A DNA stretch of 64,000 nt from Seohaeicola saemankumensis (GCF_042678485.1 NZ_JBHTKR010000004.1:372001-436000), one strand, 5' to 3'. Shown: positions 41,690-51,242, counted from the stretch's first letter. Notes: generated by a model from the letters alone, not told the origin. Numbers and translations are program-made.

Positions 41690-44139
41690 GCACGACCCAG
41701 CCCAACACCACGGCAAAACCGCTGCCAAGCCATGCCCCTGCCGTCGTGATCGGTGGCGGGCTTGTCGGCTGTTCGATCCTGTATCACCTGGCGCAGAAGG
41801 GCTGGACCGATGCGGTCCTGCTGGAACGGTCCGAGCTGACCTCGGGGTCGACATGGCATGCGGCGGCCAATATCCACGGTCTGCATGACATCACCAACAT
41901 CAGCCGCATCCAGCATTACACGATGCAGCTTTACAAGACGCTGGAGACCGAGACCGGGCAGGGTTGCGGCATTTTCCAGCCCGGATCGCTGTATCTGGCG
42001 CAGACCGAGGCGCGCGAACATCAGTTACGCATCCAGGCGGCGCGCGCGCGCCGCTATGGCATGAACTTCCACGAGGTGTCGCGCACCGAGGCCGAGCGGT
42101 TGCATCCGCTGGTCGATTTCGATGGCATCCGCTGCATCATGTACGAGCCCGACGGCGGCAACGTGGACCCCTCGGGCGTCACCCATGCCTATGCCGCCGG
42201 TGCGCGGGCGCTGGGCGCTTCGATCCATCGTTTCACGCCTGTGACCGGGACAGAGGCGCAAGCGGATGGCACATGGATCGTGCGGACCGAACGCGGGGAT
42301 ATCCGCACGCCCTGGGTGATCAACGCGGCCGGCCTGTGGGCGCGCGAGTTGGCGCAGATGGCGGGGCTGACCCTTCCGCTGGTGCCGACGGAGCATCAGT
42401 ATTTCGTCACCGAAACCATCGCCGAGGTGGCAGCACTGGGCCGCCGGCTGCCATCGGTCGCGGATCGTGACGGTGAATATTACCTGCGTCAGGAAGGGCT
42501 GGGCCTGCTGGTCGGCGCCTATGAGCGCGACATGCGATTCTGGGCCGAGGACGGCACGCCGCAGGGTTTCGGTCACGAGCTTTTCGCCGATGATCTTGAC
42601 CGGATCGAGCCGAACATGCTGCGCGCCATCGCGCGCGTTCCCGCCGTGGGGCAGGCCGGGATCAAACGGGTCATCAACGGCCCGATGATCTGGTCGCCCG
42701 ACAGTTCGGCCCTGTTCGGGCCGGTGCCTGAAATGCGGGGGTATTTCTGCTGCTGCGGGATCATCCCCGGCTTTTCCCAGTCGGGCGGTCTGGGCAAGCT
42801 GGCCGCCGAATGGATCGTCGAGGGCGAGCCGGTGCTGGACATGTTCAACTGGGACATGGCCCGCTTTGGTCACTGGGCGGACAAGGCATTCACCCGCGCG
42901 CGGGTCGAGGATCAGTATGCGCATCGGTTCAAGATCCATTTCCCGACGGAAGAACGCGCGGCGGGCCGCCCCGTGCGGTGTCGACCGGCCTATGCCATGC
43001 AAAAGGACATGGGCGCGGTCTTTGGCCTGAACTACGGCTGGGAACATCCGCTGTGGTTCGCCGCGACGGGCGAGCCGCAATCCGAAACTTACGGCTTCAC
43101 GCGGCAGAACTGGTTTGGCCCTGTCGGCCGCGAGGCGCGGATGTTGCGCGAGCGGGCCGGAATCATCGACATCTCGAATTTCGCCAAATACCGCGTGGCC
43201 GGCCCTGGGGCCGAAGCATGGCTGAACGCCCTGTTCGCCAACCGCATGCCGGTGCGTATCGGCCGGTCCTGCCTGACGCCCCTGATCGGCGCACGTGGCG
43301 GCATCGCCGGGGATTTCACGGTCACACGGCTGGGCGAGCACGAGTTCTGGGTGATCGGATCGGGCATGGCCGAAAGGTTCCACCAGCGCTTCTTCCGTGC
43401 CATCCCCCTGCCGGAAGGCACGACATTCGAAAGCCTGACCGAAAGCACCTGCGGCTTCAACGTGGCAGGCCCCAAGGCACGCGACCTTCTGGGTCGGCTG
43501 ACAAATGCGGATCTGACGAATGCCGCCTTTCCCTTCATGTCATCGGCCCGCATCGACGTGGCGGGTGTGCCCTGCGTCGCACTGCGCGTCAGCTTTACCG
43601 GCGATCTGGGGTGGGAGTTGCATTGCGCCGAGGGTGATCAGGTGAAGCTTTACGCGGCACTTCTGGATGCCGGCCGCGAGCTTGGCGCCGGTCCGGTTGG
43701 CAGTCGCGCCCTTGCCAGCCTGCGGATCGAAAAGGGCTATGGCTCCTGGGGGCGTGATTACAGCCCCGAATACTGGCCCCAGGAATCAGGGCTGGACCGT
43801 CTGGTGAAGGCCGACAAGCCGTTTCTGAACAAAGCGGCCTGGGACGCGATTGCCGCCAAGCCGCCGCGCGATGTGATGACCATGCTTGATATCCACACCG
43901 ATGGCGCCGACGCCTGGGGCGGAGAGCCGGTTTTCCTGGCTGACGGCACCCCGCTTGGGCAGGTGTCATCGGGCGGTTATGGCTTTTCTGTGGGCAGATC
44001 GCTGGCCATTGCCTATCTCAAGGCGGAGCAGGTCAAGCCGGGTGACAGGGTCATGGTGTCGATCCTGGGGCAGGACACACCCGCCACCGTGCTTGAGAAA
44101 CCCCCGTTTGACCCCGAAGGGCTGCGCTTGCGCGCCTGA
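41686..44139 (+). CDS. GcvT-family FAD oxidoreductase, dimethylglycine/sarcosine dehydrogenase-like
   Basis: 817 residues. N-terminal FAD domain (about 1-420) with VVIGGGLVGCSILYHLAQKG, and a likely covalent-flavin histidine in SGSTWHAAANIHGLHD. The C-terminal aminomethyltransferase (GcvT) domain (about 460-815) includes ARMLRERAGIIDISNFAKYR and ESTCGFNVAGPKARDLLG, which binds tetrahydrofolate. Such enzymes oxidise N-methylated amino acids and pass the formyl-level carbon to folate. Overlaps the mttB-like gene. Confidence 0.91.
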   Translation: MSTTQPNTTAKPLPSHAPAVVIGGGLVGCSILYHLAQKGWTDAVLLERSELTSGSTWHAAANIHGLHDITNISRIQHYTMQLYKTLETETGQGCGIFQPGSLYLAQTEAREHQLRIQAARARRYGMNFHEVSRTEAERLHPLVDFDGIRCIMYEPDGGNVDPSGVTHAYAAGARALGASIHRFTPVTGTEAQADGTWIVRTERGDIRTPWVINAAGLWARELAQMAGLTLPLVPTEHQYFVTETIAEVAALGRRLPSVADRDGEYYLRQEGLGLLVGAYERDMRFWAEDGTPQGFGHELFADDLDRIEPNMLRAIARVPAVGQAGIKRVINGPMIWSPDSSALFGPVPEMRGYFCCCGIIPGFSQSGGLGKLAAEWIVEGEPVLDMFNWDMARFGHWADKAFTRARVEDQYAHRFKIHFPTEERAAGRPVRCRPAYAMQKDMGAVFGLNYGWEHPLWFAATGEPQSETYGFTRQNWFGPVGREARMLRERAGIIDISNFAKYRVAGPGAEAWLNALFANRMPVRIGRSCLTPLIGARGGIAGDFTVTRLGEHEFWVIGSGMAERFHQRFFRAIPLPEGTTFESLTESTCGFNVAGPKARDLLGRLTNADLTNAAFPFMSSARIDVAGVPCVALRVSFTGDLGWELHCAEGDQVKLYAALLDAGRELGAGPVGSRALASLRIEKGYGSWGRDYSPEYWPQESGLDRLVKADKPFLNKAAWDAIAAKPPRDVMTMLDIHTDGADAWGGEPVFLADGTPLGQVSSGGYGFSVGRSLAIAYLKAEQVKPGDRVMVSILGQDTPATVLEKPPFDPEGLRLRA

Positions 44140-44339
44140 GGTCAGTGTCGGGCCGACTGATGGCAGGAAACGGTGCCCCTGGACAGGGGCGGGATGGCGC
44201 GATTTCCACAATCGCGCCCAATCTTTGACAAGATTACCCCATATCAACAACGGCGAGTCCTGCGTTTGTGTATGCAGGCCTCAGTTCCGCGTGCGAGTGA
44301 TTTTTTTCCAAATCCTTTGATTCGCTCCACGAGGAAAAC

Positions 44340-44822
44340 ATGGAAACCCCCTGCAAGACACGCATGACCGAGCAGTATTCCGGCGCGACGGGGCGCGCTG
44401 CGCGCGTTGCTGCGAATCGGGTGAGAAAACCTGGAAGACTTGGCAGATTCGTCAGCGATCAGGACGGCAGCTACACGATCGAAAGCATCATCTGGTTGCC
44501 GATCTACGTTTTCGTTCTGGCAATCATGGTCAACGTATCGATGGTCTTCTTCAACGAATCCCAGATTTTGCGTGTGGTTCAAGACGGAAACAGGTCTTTT
44601 TCCGTGGGACGCATCGATACGCTTGAAGCCGCAGAGCAATATGTGCGGGATCGCCTGGCCTATCTTGATGTCACGCCTGTCGTGAACTCGCAGCTGGTGG
44701 ACGGGATTATATACACCGACCTGTCCATACCGGCGACCGAACTGATGCCATTCTCGATTCTGCACAAGTTTTTCCAGAATACGAACATCGTTGTGTCCGC
44801 ACAGCAGATTGTGGAGTTCTGA
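44340..44822 (+). CDS. TadE-like pseudopilin/assembly protein
   Basis: 160 residues. A polar N-terminus leads to DQDGSYTIESIIWLPIYVFV, the hydrophobic N-terminal-helix pattern of TadE/TadF, with Glu at position five of the helix start. The remainder is periplasmic. The ATG at 44340 follows CGAGGAAAAC. The 200 bases upstream hold only a small stem (GCCCCT 44175-44180 / AGGGGC 44185-44190). No tad machinery lies nearby. Confidence 0.78.
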   Translation: METPCKTRMTEQYSGATGRAARVAANRVRKPGRLGRFVSDQDGSYTIESIIWLPIYVFVLAIMVNVSMVFFNESQILRVVQDGNRSFSVGRIDTLEAAEQYVRDRLAYLDVTPVVNSQLVDGIIYTDLSIPATELMPFSILHKFFQNTNIVVSAQQIVEF

Positions 44823-44824
44823 AA

Positions 44825-46144
44825 ATGCGAACCTTTGACATGCTGATCAGGATCCAGACTTTTCTGAAAGAGGAAAAGGGCACAGGAACCCTGATGGCCC
44901 TTTTCTTCTTTTTGATTTCTGCCGTGATCGGTGGTCTGGCAATTGATTTCAACAAGGCGATGGCACGGCGGACGCATCTTCAGGTGACGGTAGATGCCGT
45001 GGCGCATGCGGCGCTTTACACCCGCGATCGAAAATCCAGGGAAGAGGCCATTGCCAAGGCCCTTGAAATCGCGGCCGTCAACCTGCCTGCCGCCAGAAAC
45101 GGAAATGCGCTGATTGCGGAAGATATCGAATTTGGTGTCTGGGACGCGGAAAACAGCGTCTTCACGCCGGATCCGTCGTCCAAGTCGGCCGTGCGTGTCA
45201 GCGCCTACCGGATACTTCAGCGGGAAAACGCCATCCGTAACCTGCTGCTCGGGATAGTGGGGTTCGATACGTTCGATCTGCGCCGCACGGCGGTCTACAT
45301 CACATATAAACCCACATGCTTCCGCGAGGGGTTCGTGGCCGACGGAATGGTCGATGTGCAGAGCAACAACTCGTTCCAGAACGGCTTTTGCATTCACTCC
45401 AACGATCATGTGAAGGTCAGCTCGAACAACTTCTTCGGCGATAACACCATCGTGTCGATGCCGAATACCGATCACCTGCAACTTCCCCGATCCGGCTTTG
45501 AAACCAACATCGGCCTGGAAGAAGCCCTGCGTGACAACGGTTATCAGATCATGGTGCTGAACCGCCTTCAGGAAATTGTGACGAACCTGTCCAGCAATTC
45601 CACCGAAACCCGGCCCGATTACATTACCTACGGCGGTGTCCCGGAGGTTCTGGATGGCAAGCAGGTGACGGGGAGCGAGTTCCAGCCCGGCAAGTCCTAC
45701 TATGTCGCCTGCTCGGGCAATTCGACCATGTTCATCAACAACGGCGGGGTCATCCGCGATACGACCATCGTGACCAATTGCCCGATCAAGTTCGGCCAGG
45801 GTACGACGCTTGAAAACGTCGTGATGGCGACGACGAACACGGGCGACAAATCGGTATCGGCACCCTCGACGCTCCAGCTTGGCAAGAATGACAAATGCGC
45901 CAAGGGTGGTGGCGCACAGATCCTGACCATGGGCGGTCTTGATGCGGCAGCAGACCTGCGGATGTATGGTGGCCAGATAATCGCCAAGGGAAATGTGGCT
46001 TTTGCCGCGAATGCCAACGGGATCGAAGGCGCCTCGATTATCGCGGGTGGCACGATCAGCGGGACGTCCAACATGACGATGGGCTTCTGTGGAGACGGTA
46101 TGGAAGACAGCTTCACGGCCGAATATTTCCGCCTGGCGCTTTGA
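44825..46144 (+). CDS. TadG-like protein
   Basis: 439 residues. N-terminal FLKEEKGTGTLMALFFFLIS helix and FNKAMARRTHLQVTVDAVAH are the Tad-domain signature. The rest, about residues 160-420, is Asn/Gly/Ser-rich and repetitive (NNSFQNGF, SSNNFFGDNTIVSMP), suggesting a beta-helix exposed outside the membrane. Starts 2 bases after the TadE-like stop with GGAG placed in that gene. A perfect terminator follows. Confidence 0.8.
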   Translation: MRTFDMLIRIQTFLKEEKGTGTLMALFFFLISAVIGGLAIDFNKAMARRTHLQVTVDAVAHAALYTRDRKSREEAIAKALEIAAVNLPAARNGNALIAEDIEFGVWDAENSVFTPDPSSKSAVRVSAYRILQRENAIRNLLLGIVGFDTFDLRRTAVYITYKPTCFREGFVADGMVDVQSNNSFQNGFCIHSNDHVKVSSNNFFGDNTIVSMPNTDHLQLPRSGFETNIGLEEALRDNGYQIMVLNRLQEIVTNLSSNSTETRPDYITYGGVPEVLDGKQVTGSEFQPGKSYYVACSGNSTMFINNGGVIRDTTIVTNCPIKFGQGTTLENVVMATTNTGDKSVSAPSTLQLGKNDKCAKGGGAQILTMGGLDAAADLRMYGGQIIAKGNVAFAANANGIEGASIIAGGTISGTSNMTMGFCGDGMEDSFTAEYFRLAL

Positions 46145-46180
46145 CGCCCGATCAAGGGACAACAAGAAACTATCGGCAGC

Positions 46181-46209
46181 CCCCGGCCTTTCCAGGCCGG
46201 GGTTTTTTT
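46181..46209 (+). terminator. Rho-independent terminator after the Tad pair
   Basis: CCCCGGCCT (46181-46189), loop TTCC, AGGCCGGGG (46194-46202), then seven T. Confidence 0.93.
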
Positions 46210-46318
46210 CCACGACATGCTTTTCCGCAGCAGCGGCGCTTGCGGGGCTTGTCTCTATCGCTGATGGACCTAAGGTTCCCGTTTGCCCGGCAACGGGTTG
46301 TCAGACAAGGGATTGTCC

Positions 46319-47386
46319 ATGATTGCAGCCGCCCTGGCCGTTCCCGGCGATATCGACACAGTGACCGGCGGCTACATCTATGACCGAAGGCTTCTGGAAG
46401 AGTTGCGCGCTACGGGGCGCGACATGCGCCTTGTTTCGCTGCCCTCCGGTTTTCCGTTTCCATCCCCGCAAGAGATGGACCAGGCAATGAATGCCTTGCA
46501 GGCGCTCCCCGCGTCCTGCCCGGTGATCATCGACGGTTTGGCTTTTGGCGCGCTGGACCCTGCGCGGGTGCGGCTGATCAAGGCCCCGATCGTGGTGCTT
46601 GTCCATCACCCGTTGGCGCTGGAAAGCGGCTTGCCGCAGGATATTCAGGACCACCTCTGGCGGACTGAACGTGAAAACCTGCGCCATGCCGCACAGGTGC
46701 TGGTGCCCAGCCCGCACACCGGGGCAATCCTGACAGAGCGTTACGATGTTCCCGCAGAGCGCATCCATGTCGCCTTGCCCGGTATTGACCGGCCTGCGCC
46801 CGTCGCGCCCATTGCACCTGTGACCCTTGAAAGTCCCCCCTTGATCCTGTCGGTCGGTATCCTGCATCCGCGCAAGGGCCATGACGTGCTGATCGATGCC
46901 CTGGCCCATCTGGCCGATCAGGACTGGCGGGCCGAAATCGTTGGCACACCATGGGAAAAGGGTCATTCCGACGCGCTGCAGGACCGCATTCGGCACGCAG
47001 GGCTGTCAGAACGGATCACCCTGGCCGGTCGTGTATCGGACCGGGTGCTGGCGCAGCTTTATCAACGGGCGTCGATTTTCGCGCTGGCGACGCGTTATGA
47101 AGGCTACGGGATCGTCTTCAACGAAGCGCTGGTGCATGGTTTGCCGATCGTATCCTGCCGAACAGGGGCAGTTCCCGATACGGTGCCCGCTGCGGCGGGT
47201 CTGCTGGTCGATCGGGATGATCCGCTGGCCTTTGCCGGGGCGTTGCGCAGCCTGCTGACCGATCAGGACCGGCGCGACCGCATGGCCGAAGCCGCGCGGC
47301 TGGCAGGGGCTCGCCTGTCTTCATGGGCCGAGACCGCGCGGATTGCCGGTCTTGCGCTGGATGCCGCCGCGGCGGGCCGGTCATGA
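46319..47386 (+). CDS. Glycosyltransferase family 4
   Basis: 355 residues, GT-B fold. The C-terminal half has SVGILHPRKGHDVLIDALAH, ITLAGRVSDRVLAQLYQRAS and the E-x7-E region ATRYEGYGIVFNEALVHGLP. Substrate unknown; most relatives act on lipid-linked or surface glycans. The ATG at 46319 follows CAAGGGATTGTCC. The stop overlaps the inositol-phosphatase-like gene (ATGA). Confidence 0.87.
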   Translation: MIAAALAVPGDIDTVTGGYIYDRRLLEELRATGRDMRLVSLPSGFPFPSPQEMDQAMNALQALPASCPVIIDGLAFGALDPARVRLIKAPIVVLVHHPLALESGLPQDIQDHLWRTERENLRHAAQVLVPSPHTGAILTERYDVPAERIHVALPGIDRPAPVAPIAPVTLESPPLILSVGILHPRKGHDVLIDALAHLADQDWRAEIVGTPWEKGHSDALQDRIRHAGLSERITLAGRVSDRVLAQLYQRASIFALATRYEGYGIVFNEALVHGLPIVSCRTGAVPDTVPAAAGLLVDRDDPLAFAGALRSLLTDQDRRDRMAEAARLAGARLSSWAETARIAGLALDAAAAGRS

Positions 47387-48210
47387 GCGACAGGCCGCTG
47401 AAAGATGATCTTGTCCTTGTGCAACATGCGGCGCGCGCGGCAGGCGAAATCCTGATGGATCATTGGTCGCACAGACAAAACCTGCGTGTCACGCAGAAGC
47501 GCGCCGGCGACTTCCTGTCCCAGGCCGATCTGGAGGCCGAGGCCTGCCTGCGTGACATATTGCTTGGCACCTGTCCGGGCGACGGCTGGTTGGGCGAGGA
47601 AACAGGCGCCAGCGCCATGGGCGCCAAGGGGCGCCGCTGGATTGTCGACCCGCTGGACGGCACGACCAATTTCCTGCGCGGCATCCCGCATTGGGCCGTG
47701 TCCATCGCGCTGGAGGTTGATGGTGAACTCTGCGTGGGTGTTGTCCATGACCCGGTCAAGGGCGAGACGTTTTGCGCCGGCATCGGTTCAGGCGCATGGT
47801 TGAACGGTGCGCCGATACAGGCGGCAGAGACCGCAAGCATGCCCGCCGCCCTGTTCGGCACGGGCATTCCCTTCGGCGGAATGGATCACATTGATGATCA
47901 TGCGGCCGACATTGCCCGGCTGATGCCACGTTGCGCGGGTGTGCGTCGCATGGGGGCCGCAGCGCTTGACCTGGCCTATGTGGCCGCTGGCCGGCTGGAC
48001 GGTTTCTGGGAGCGTCGTTTGCGCCCCTGGGATATCGCGGCCGGGCTGGTACTTCTGCGTGAGGCGGGTGCGGTGGTCGCGGCTCTCGACCCGACCGAGA
48101 GGCCCGAGGACCAGGGGACGGTTCTCACCGCATGTCCGGCCCTGTTCGATGCCTTCGCCGCCCTGCTGCGCGGTCAGCCGGGCAGTTCGGACCCGGTCAG
48201 CCGCGCGTAA
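47383..48210 (+). CDS. Inositol-monophosphatase family protein
   Basis: 275 residues, a Mg-dependent phosphatase of the IMPase/CysQ/fructose bisphosphatase fold. Metal motifs: DFLSQADLEAEA, GWLGEETGA, WIVDPLDGTTNFLRGIPHWA and RLRPWDIAAGLVLLREAG. It may dephosphorylate inositol or nucleotide substrates; it cannot be told apart here. Coupled with the glycosyltransferase. Its 3' end overlaps the convergent FkbM gene by 37 bases. Confidence 0.88.
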   Translation: MSDRPLKDDLVLVQHAARAAGEILMDHWSHRQNLRVTQKRAGDFLSQADLEAEACLRDILLGTCPGDGWLGEETGASAMGAKGRRWIVDPLDGTTNFLRGIPHWAVSIALEVDGELCVGVVHDPVKGETFCAGIGSGAWLNGAPIQAAETASMPAALFGTGIPFGGMDHIDDHAADIARLMPRCAGVRRMGAAALDLAYVAAGRLDGFWERRLRPWDIAAGLVLLREAGAVVAALDPTERPEDQGTVLTACPALFDAFAALLRGQPGSSDPVSRA

Positions 48211-49025
48211 AGATCGCCGGAACGGGCCGTTGCGGGCAGGCTGTCCAACCAGGCCCGCGTTGCTGTCGCATCGCGCCACTCGGCCCACAGAAACGCCCCG
48301 TTTTCCCCGGTCACGGGATTGAACCGATAGGGCCCCAGCTCCATCAGGCGGTCAATCACGGCCTGGGTCAGCCCCGACAGGCCGGGCAGATATTCCACCG
48401 ATACCATTTCCACGGGTTGGCTGAGGCCGGACAATACCTCAAGCTCGAAACCTTCCACGTCGATCTTGATATAGCGCGGCAGCCCCTCTTCGGCGATCAG
48501 CCGGTCAAGGGTCGTGACCTGAACCTGCTGCTTGCGGTCCCAGCGCACATGATCGAAGCCATGCGTGGCCCCCGCATCCTCGACAAATCCGGCCTTCAAC
48601 GACGAGACGGTGGGATGCAGCGATGATACCGCCATCTCGGCCAGGGTTTCGGCGCCCCCGGCCGCGGCTTCGACAAGCCGGATGTCATCGGGCAGGGTCA
48701 TTCGCAAAAAGGTGGTGAAGGGCGCTTGCGGTTCCAGCGCCACGACTCGCGCCCCGGCGGCCCGCATTGCGCGCGCGCGCGTCCCGACATGCGCGCCGAC
48801 GTCGAAGACAAGATCGTCCTGGCGCAGCAAACCGCGATAGAACCGCCGCAGCGGGACGGTTCTCACTGGATTGTGATAGATTGCGATCGACCTCAACAAG
48901 CCGATCCAGACACGCAGCGACAAGCTCTCTCTCCTCGGGAAACAAGGCACAATCCCATGGAGCAGATAGATAGCGCATCTTCTCAATGATCCAGACCGCA
49001 TGGGCAGAAGATTGCCCAGGTGCAT
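48174..49025 (-). CDS. FkbM-family methyltransferase
   Basis: 283 residues from the ATG at 49025; longer starts to 49073 (TTG) or shorter to 49001 are possible. SAM-binding LVFDVGAHVGTRARAMRAAG, then RVVALEPQAPFT, VTTLDRLIAEEGLPRYIKID and VEGFELEVLSG are typical of FkbM. The acceptor is likely a sugar or lipid hydroxyl, not known. Convergent overlap with the phosphatase of 37 bases. Confidence 0.84.
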   Translation of the reverse strand: MHLGNLLPMRSGSLRRCAIYLLHGIVPCFPRRESLSLRVWIGLLRSIAIYHNPVRTVPLRRFYRGLLRQDDLVFDVGAHVGTRARAMRAAGARVVALEPQAPFTTFLRMTLPDDIRLVEAAAGGAETLAEMAVSSLHPTVSSLKAGFVEDAGATHGFDHVRWDRKQQVQVTTLDRLIAEEGLPRYIKIDVEGFELEVLSGLSQPVEMVSVEYLPGLSGLTQAVIDRLMELGPYRFNPVTGENGAFLWAEWRDATATRAWLDSLPATARSGDLYARLTGSELPG

Positions 49026-49113
49026 CAATCCATCACGCAAAACGAATGCGTGGTCTTGTCTGCGCCCGTTCAATACTAGTTTGAAAGTGATATAATGGAA
49101 TTTTGAGTGTCAG

Positions 49114-50298
49114 ATGAACCTACTCCGCCCGGCCCCTGCCTCTGCACGCGTCGCTCAAGACCATGCCCTGCCATTTCTTGCGCCCAGTCGTCTTGAGCGT
49201 GTGATGCGCTTGAGGGGCGACATGCGCATGGGTCTTCCTGTCGTGGTGACACATGCCGGTGAAGCATGGCTGGTCGTCGCGGTCGAGGCGCTGAGCCCGG
49301 AACGGCATGACGCGATGACGGCCAGCGGCGTCGAGGCAACGCTGGTGCTGACGGCAAGACGCGCAGCGGCCGCGGGAATAGTGGCCATGCCTGCGATGCA
49401 GACCGATACGCTGGTTCTGCCGGTGCCACGGCAGGCCGGGCTGAACTGGCTGTTGGCGATGGCCGATCCCTTGCGGACGACCCTGCGCGCGGCGCTGCCC
49501 TTGGGCGAAGACCAGATGCGCGCACCTTTGCCGGGCACACAGTTGCATATGGCCGGTGTGGCGCTGGCGAAAGCCGCCCAATTGCTGCCAGCGGTGCTGG
49601 TCGTGCCACTTGCGTCCGGCGCGATGCATGATCGGCTGACCCGTAACGATGCAGATGGGCTGTCGGCAATGGCGGCGCAGGACATTCTGGACGAGCTGTC
49701 AAAGGAACGGATGCAGCATCCGGTATCTTCGGCCAGGTTGCCGATGGCCGTGCATGACGCGGGTCGCGTGCATGTATTTCGGCCCGATGATGGCAGCATC
49801 GAGCATTATGCGATCGAAATCGGCACACCCGACCGCGCAGCGCCTGTCCTTGTGCGCCTGCATTCCGCCTGTTTCACGGGTGATGTTCTGGGCAGTCTGA
49901 AATGTGATTGCGGTCCGCAACTGCACGCCGCAACGGCGGCCATGGCCGCCGCCGGGGGCGGTCTTCTGCTCTATCTCAACCAGGAGGGGCGCGGAATCGG
50001 CCTTGCCAACAAGATGCGGGCCTATGCCTTGCAGGATCAGGGCCTTGATACGGTCGAGGCAAATCATCACCTGGGTTTTCAGGATGACGAACGCGATTTC
50101 AGGATCGGTGCCGCGTTGCTGTCGCGGCTGGGGATCGACAGGGTGCGCCTGCTGACCAATAACCCGGCCAAGCTGGCGATGCTGCAGAAACAGGGTGTCG
50201 CAGTCACTGAGCGTGTGCCGCTTGTCGTGGGCAAGACCCCGCAGAACGCCGATTATCTTGCGACCAAGGCCGCAAAATCCGGACATCTGTTCAAATGA
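49114..50298 (+). CDS. ribA: GTP cyclohydrolase II (RibA-like) with degenerate N-terminal domain
   Basis: 394 residues. The C-terminal half (about 215-394) is a complete GCHII: zinc ligands in HSACFTGDVLGSLKCDCGPQ, catalytic QEGRGIGLANKMRAY, LDTVEANHHLGF and LLTNNPAKL. It opens GTP to the pyrimidine precursor of riboflavin and releases formate and pyrophosphate. The N-terminal half (about 1-200) looks like a remnant of RibB but lacks its acidic catalytic motif. First gene of a six-gene operon (to 54094), so it may serve that operon and not general riboflavin synthesis. Confidence 0.88.
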   Translation: MNLLRPAPASARVAQDHALPFLAPSRLERVMRLRGDMRMGLPVVVTHAGEAWLVVAVEALSPERHDAMTASGVEATLVLTARRAAAAGIVAMPAMQTDTLVLPVPRQAGLNWLLAMADPLRTTLRAALPLGEDQMRAPLPGTQLHMAGVALAKAAQLLPAVLVVPLASGAMHDRLTRNDADGLSAMAAQDILDELSKERMQHPVSSARLPMAVHDAGRVHVFRPDDGSIEHYAIEIGTPDRAAPVLVRLHSACFTGDVLGSLKCDCGPQLHAATAAMAAAGGGLLLYLNQEGRGIGLANKMRAYALQDQGLDTVEANHHLGFQDDERDFRIGAALLSRLGIDRVRLLTNNPAKLAMLQKQGVAVTERVPLVVGKTPQNADYLATKAAKSGHLFK

Positions 50299-51242
50299 CC
50301 GCGCTTGCCCTTTGGTGCGTGGCCCCGGACCGGGCCGAGATCAGGCCCGGTCATGTCGCGGCAGATGGGGTCGCCATCGAAGCAATGTTCTCGGGCATCA
50401 GTCGCGGGACGGAACGGCTTGTCGCGGCAGGCCGCGTTCCCGCGTCGGAATATCAGCGGATGCGCGGACCCGGCATGGAAGGGGCCTTTCCCTTTCCGGT
50501 CAAGTACGGCTACTGCAGTGTCGGGCGCGTGACCGAGGGTGCGCTGGCCGGGCGCAATGTTTTCGCGCTGTTCCCGCATCAGACCGCCTATCGTCTGCCC
50601 GAAGCTGCGCTAACGCCGCTGCCAGATGCGCTGCCGCCGGAACGTGCGATCCTGGCCGCGAACATGGAAACCGCATTGACGATCCTGTGGGACAGCGCCG
50701 CCGGAGCGGGTGACCGGATCGCGGTGATCGGTGGCGGTGTGGTCGGCGCGCTTGTCGCCTCACTGGCCGCGCGATTGCCCGGCGCAGAGGTGACACTGGT
50801 CGATATCAATCCTGACCGCGCGCAACTTGCCAAGGCCCTGGGGATCGCCTTTGCACAGCCTGATGCGGCACCGCAGGATTGTGACGTGGTCATTCACACC
50901 AGCGCGACCGAGGCGGGTCTGGCGCTGGCGCTGTCCCTTGCGGCACAGGACGCGACGGTCGTCGAGGCCAGCTGGCACGGCGACGCACCGGTGTCGCTGC
51001 CGCTGGGCGGGGCGTTTCACAGTCGCCGCCTGCGTCTTGTCAGTTCGCAAGTCGGCCATTTGCCTGCGGAACGGCTGCCGCGTTGGACCTATGCGCGCCG
51101 GATGGGCAAGGCGCTGGACCTGCTGTGCGATCCGCGGCTGGATGTTCTGATTTCGGGTGAAAGCGCCTTTTCCGATCTGCCGGCAGATTATGCCCGTATC
51201 CTTTCGGCACCCGATACACTGTGCCACCGTATCCGCTACTGA
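50295..51242 (+). CDS. MDR-family dehydrogenase (zinc site not obvious)
   Basis: 315 residues of the medium-chain dehydrogenase fold. EAMFSGISRGTERLVAAGRV and KYGYCSVGRVTEG form the GroES-like domain; AVIGGGVVGALVASLAARLP then VTLVDINPDRAQLA is the nucleotide site. The structural and catalytic zinc cysteines are not seen, and the architecture recalls BchC-like proteins. Second in the operon; overlaps ribA by 4 bases. Substrate unknown. Confidence 0.8.
   Translation: MTALALWCVAPDRAEIRPGHVAADGVAIEAMFSGISRGTERLVAAGRVPASEYQRMRGPGMEGAFPFPVKYGYCSVGRVTEGALAGRNVFALFPHQTAYRLPEAALTPLPDALPPERAILAANMETALTILWDSAAGAGDRIAVIGGGVVGALVASLAARLPGAEVTLVDINPDRAQLAKALGIAFAQPDAAPQDCDVVIHTSATEAGLALALSLAAQDATVVEASWHGDAPVSLPLGGAFHSRRLRLVSSQVGHLPAERLPRWTYARRMGKALDLLCDPRLDVLISGESAFSDLPADYARILSAPDTLCHRIRY

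Noticed and set aside
44175..44190. Hairpin GCCCCT/AGGGGC after the GcvT-like gene as a terminator
   Set aside because: Only six pairs and no T-run, so it is mentioned but not called.
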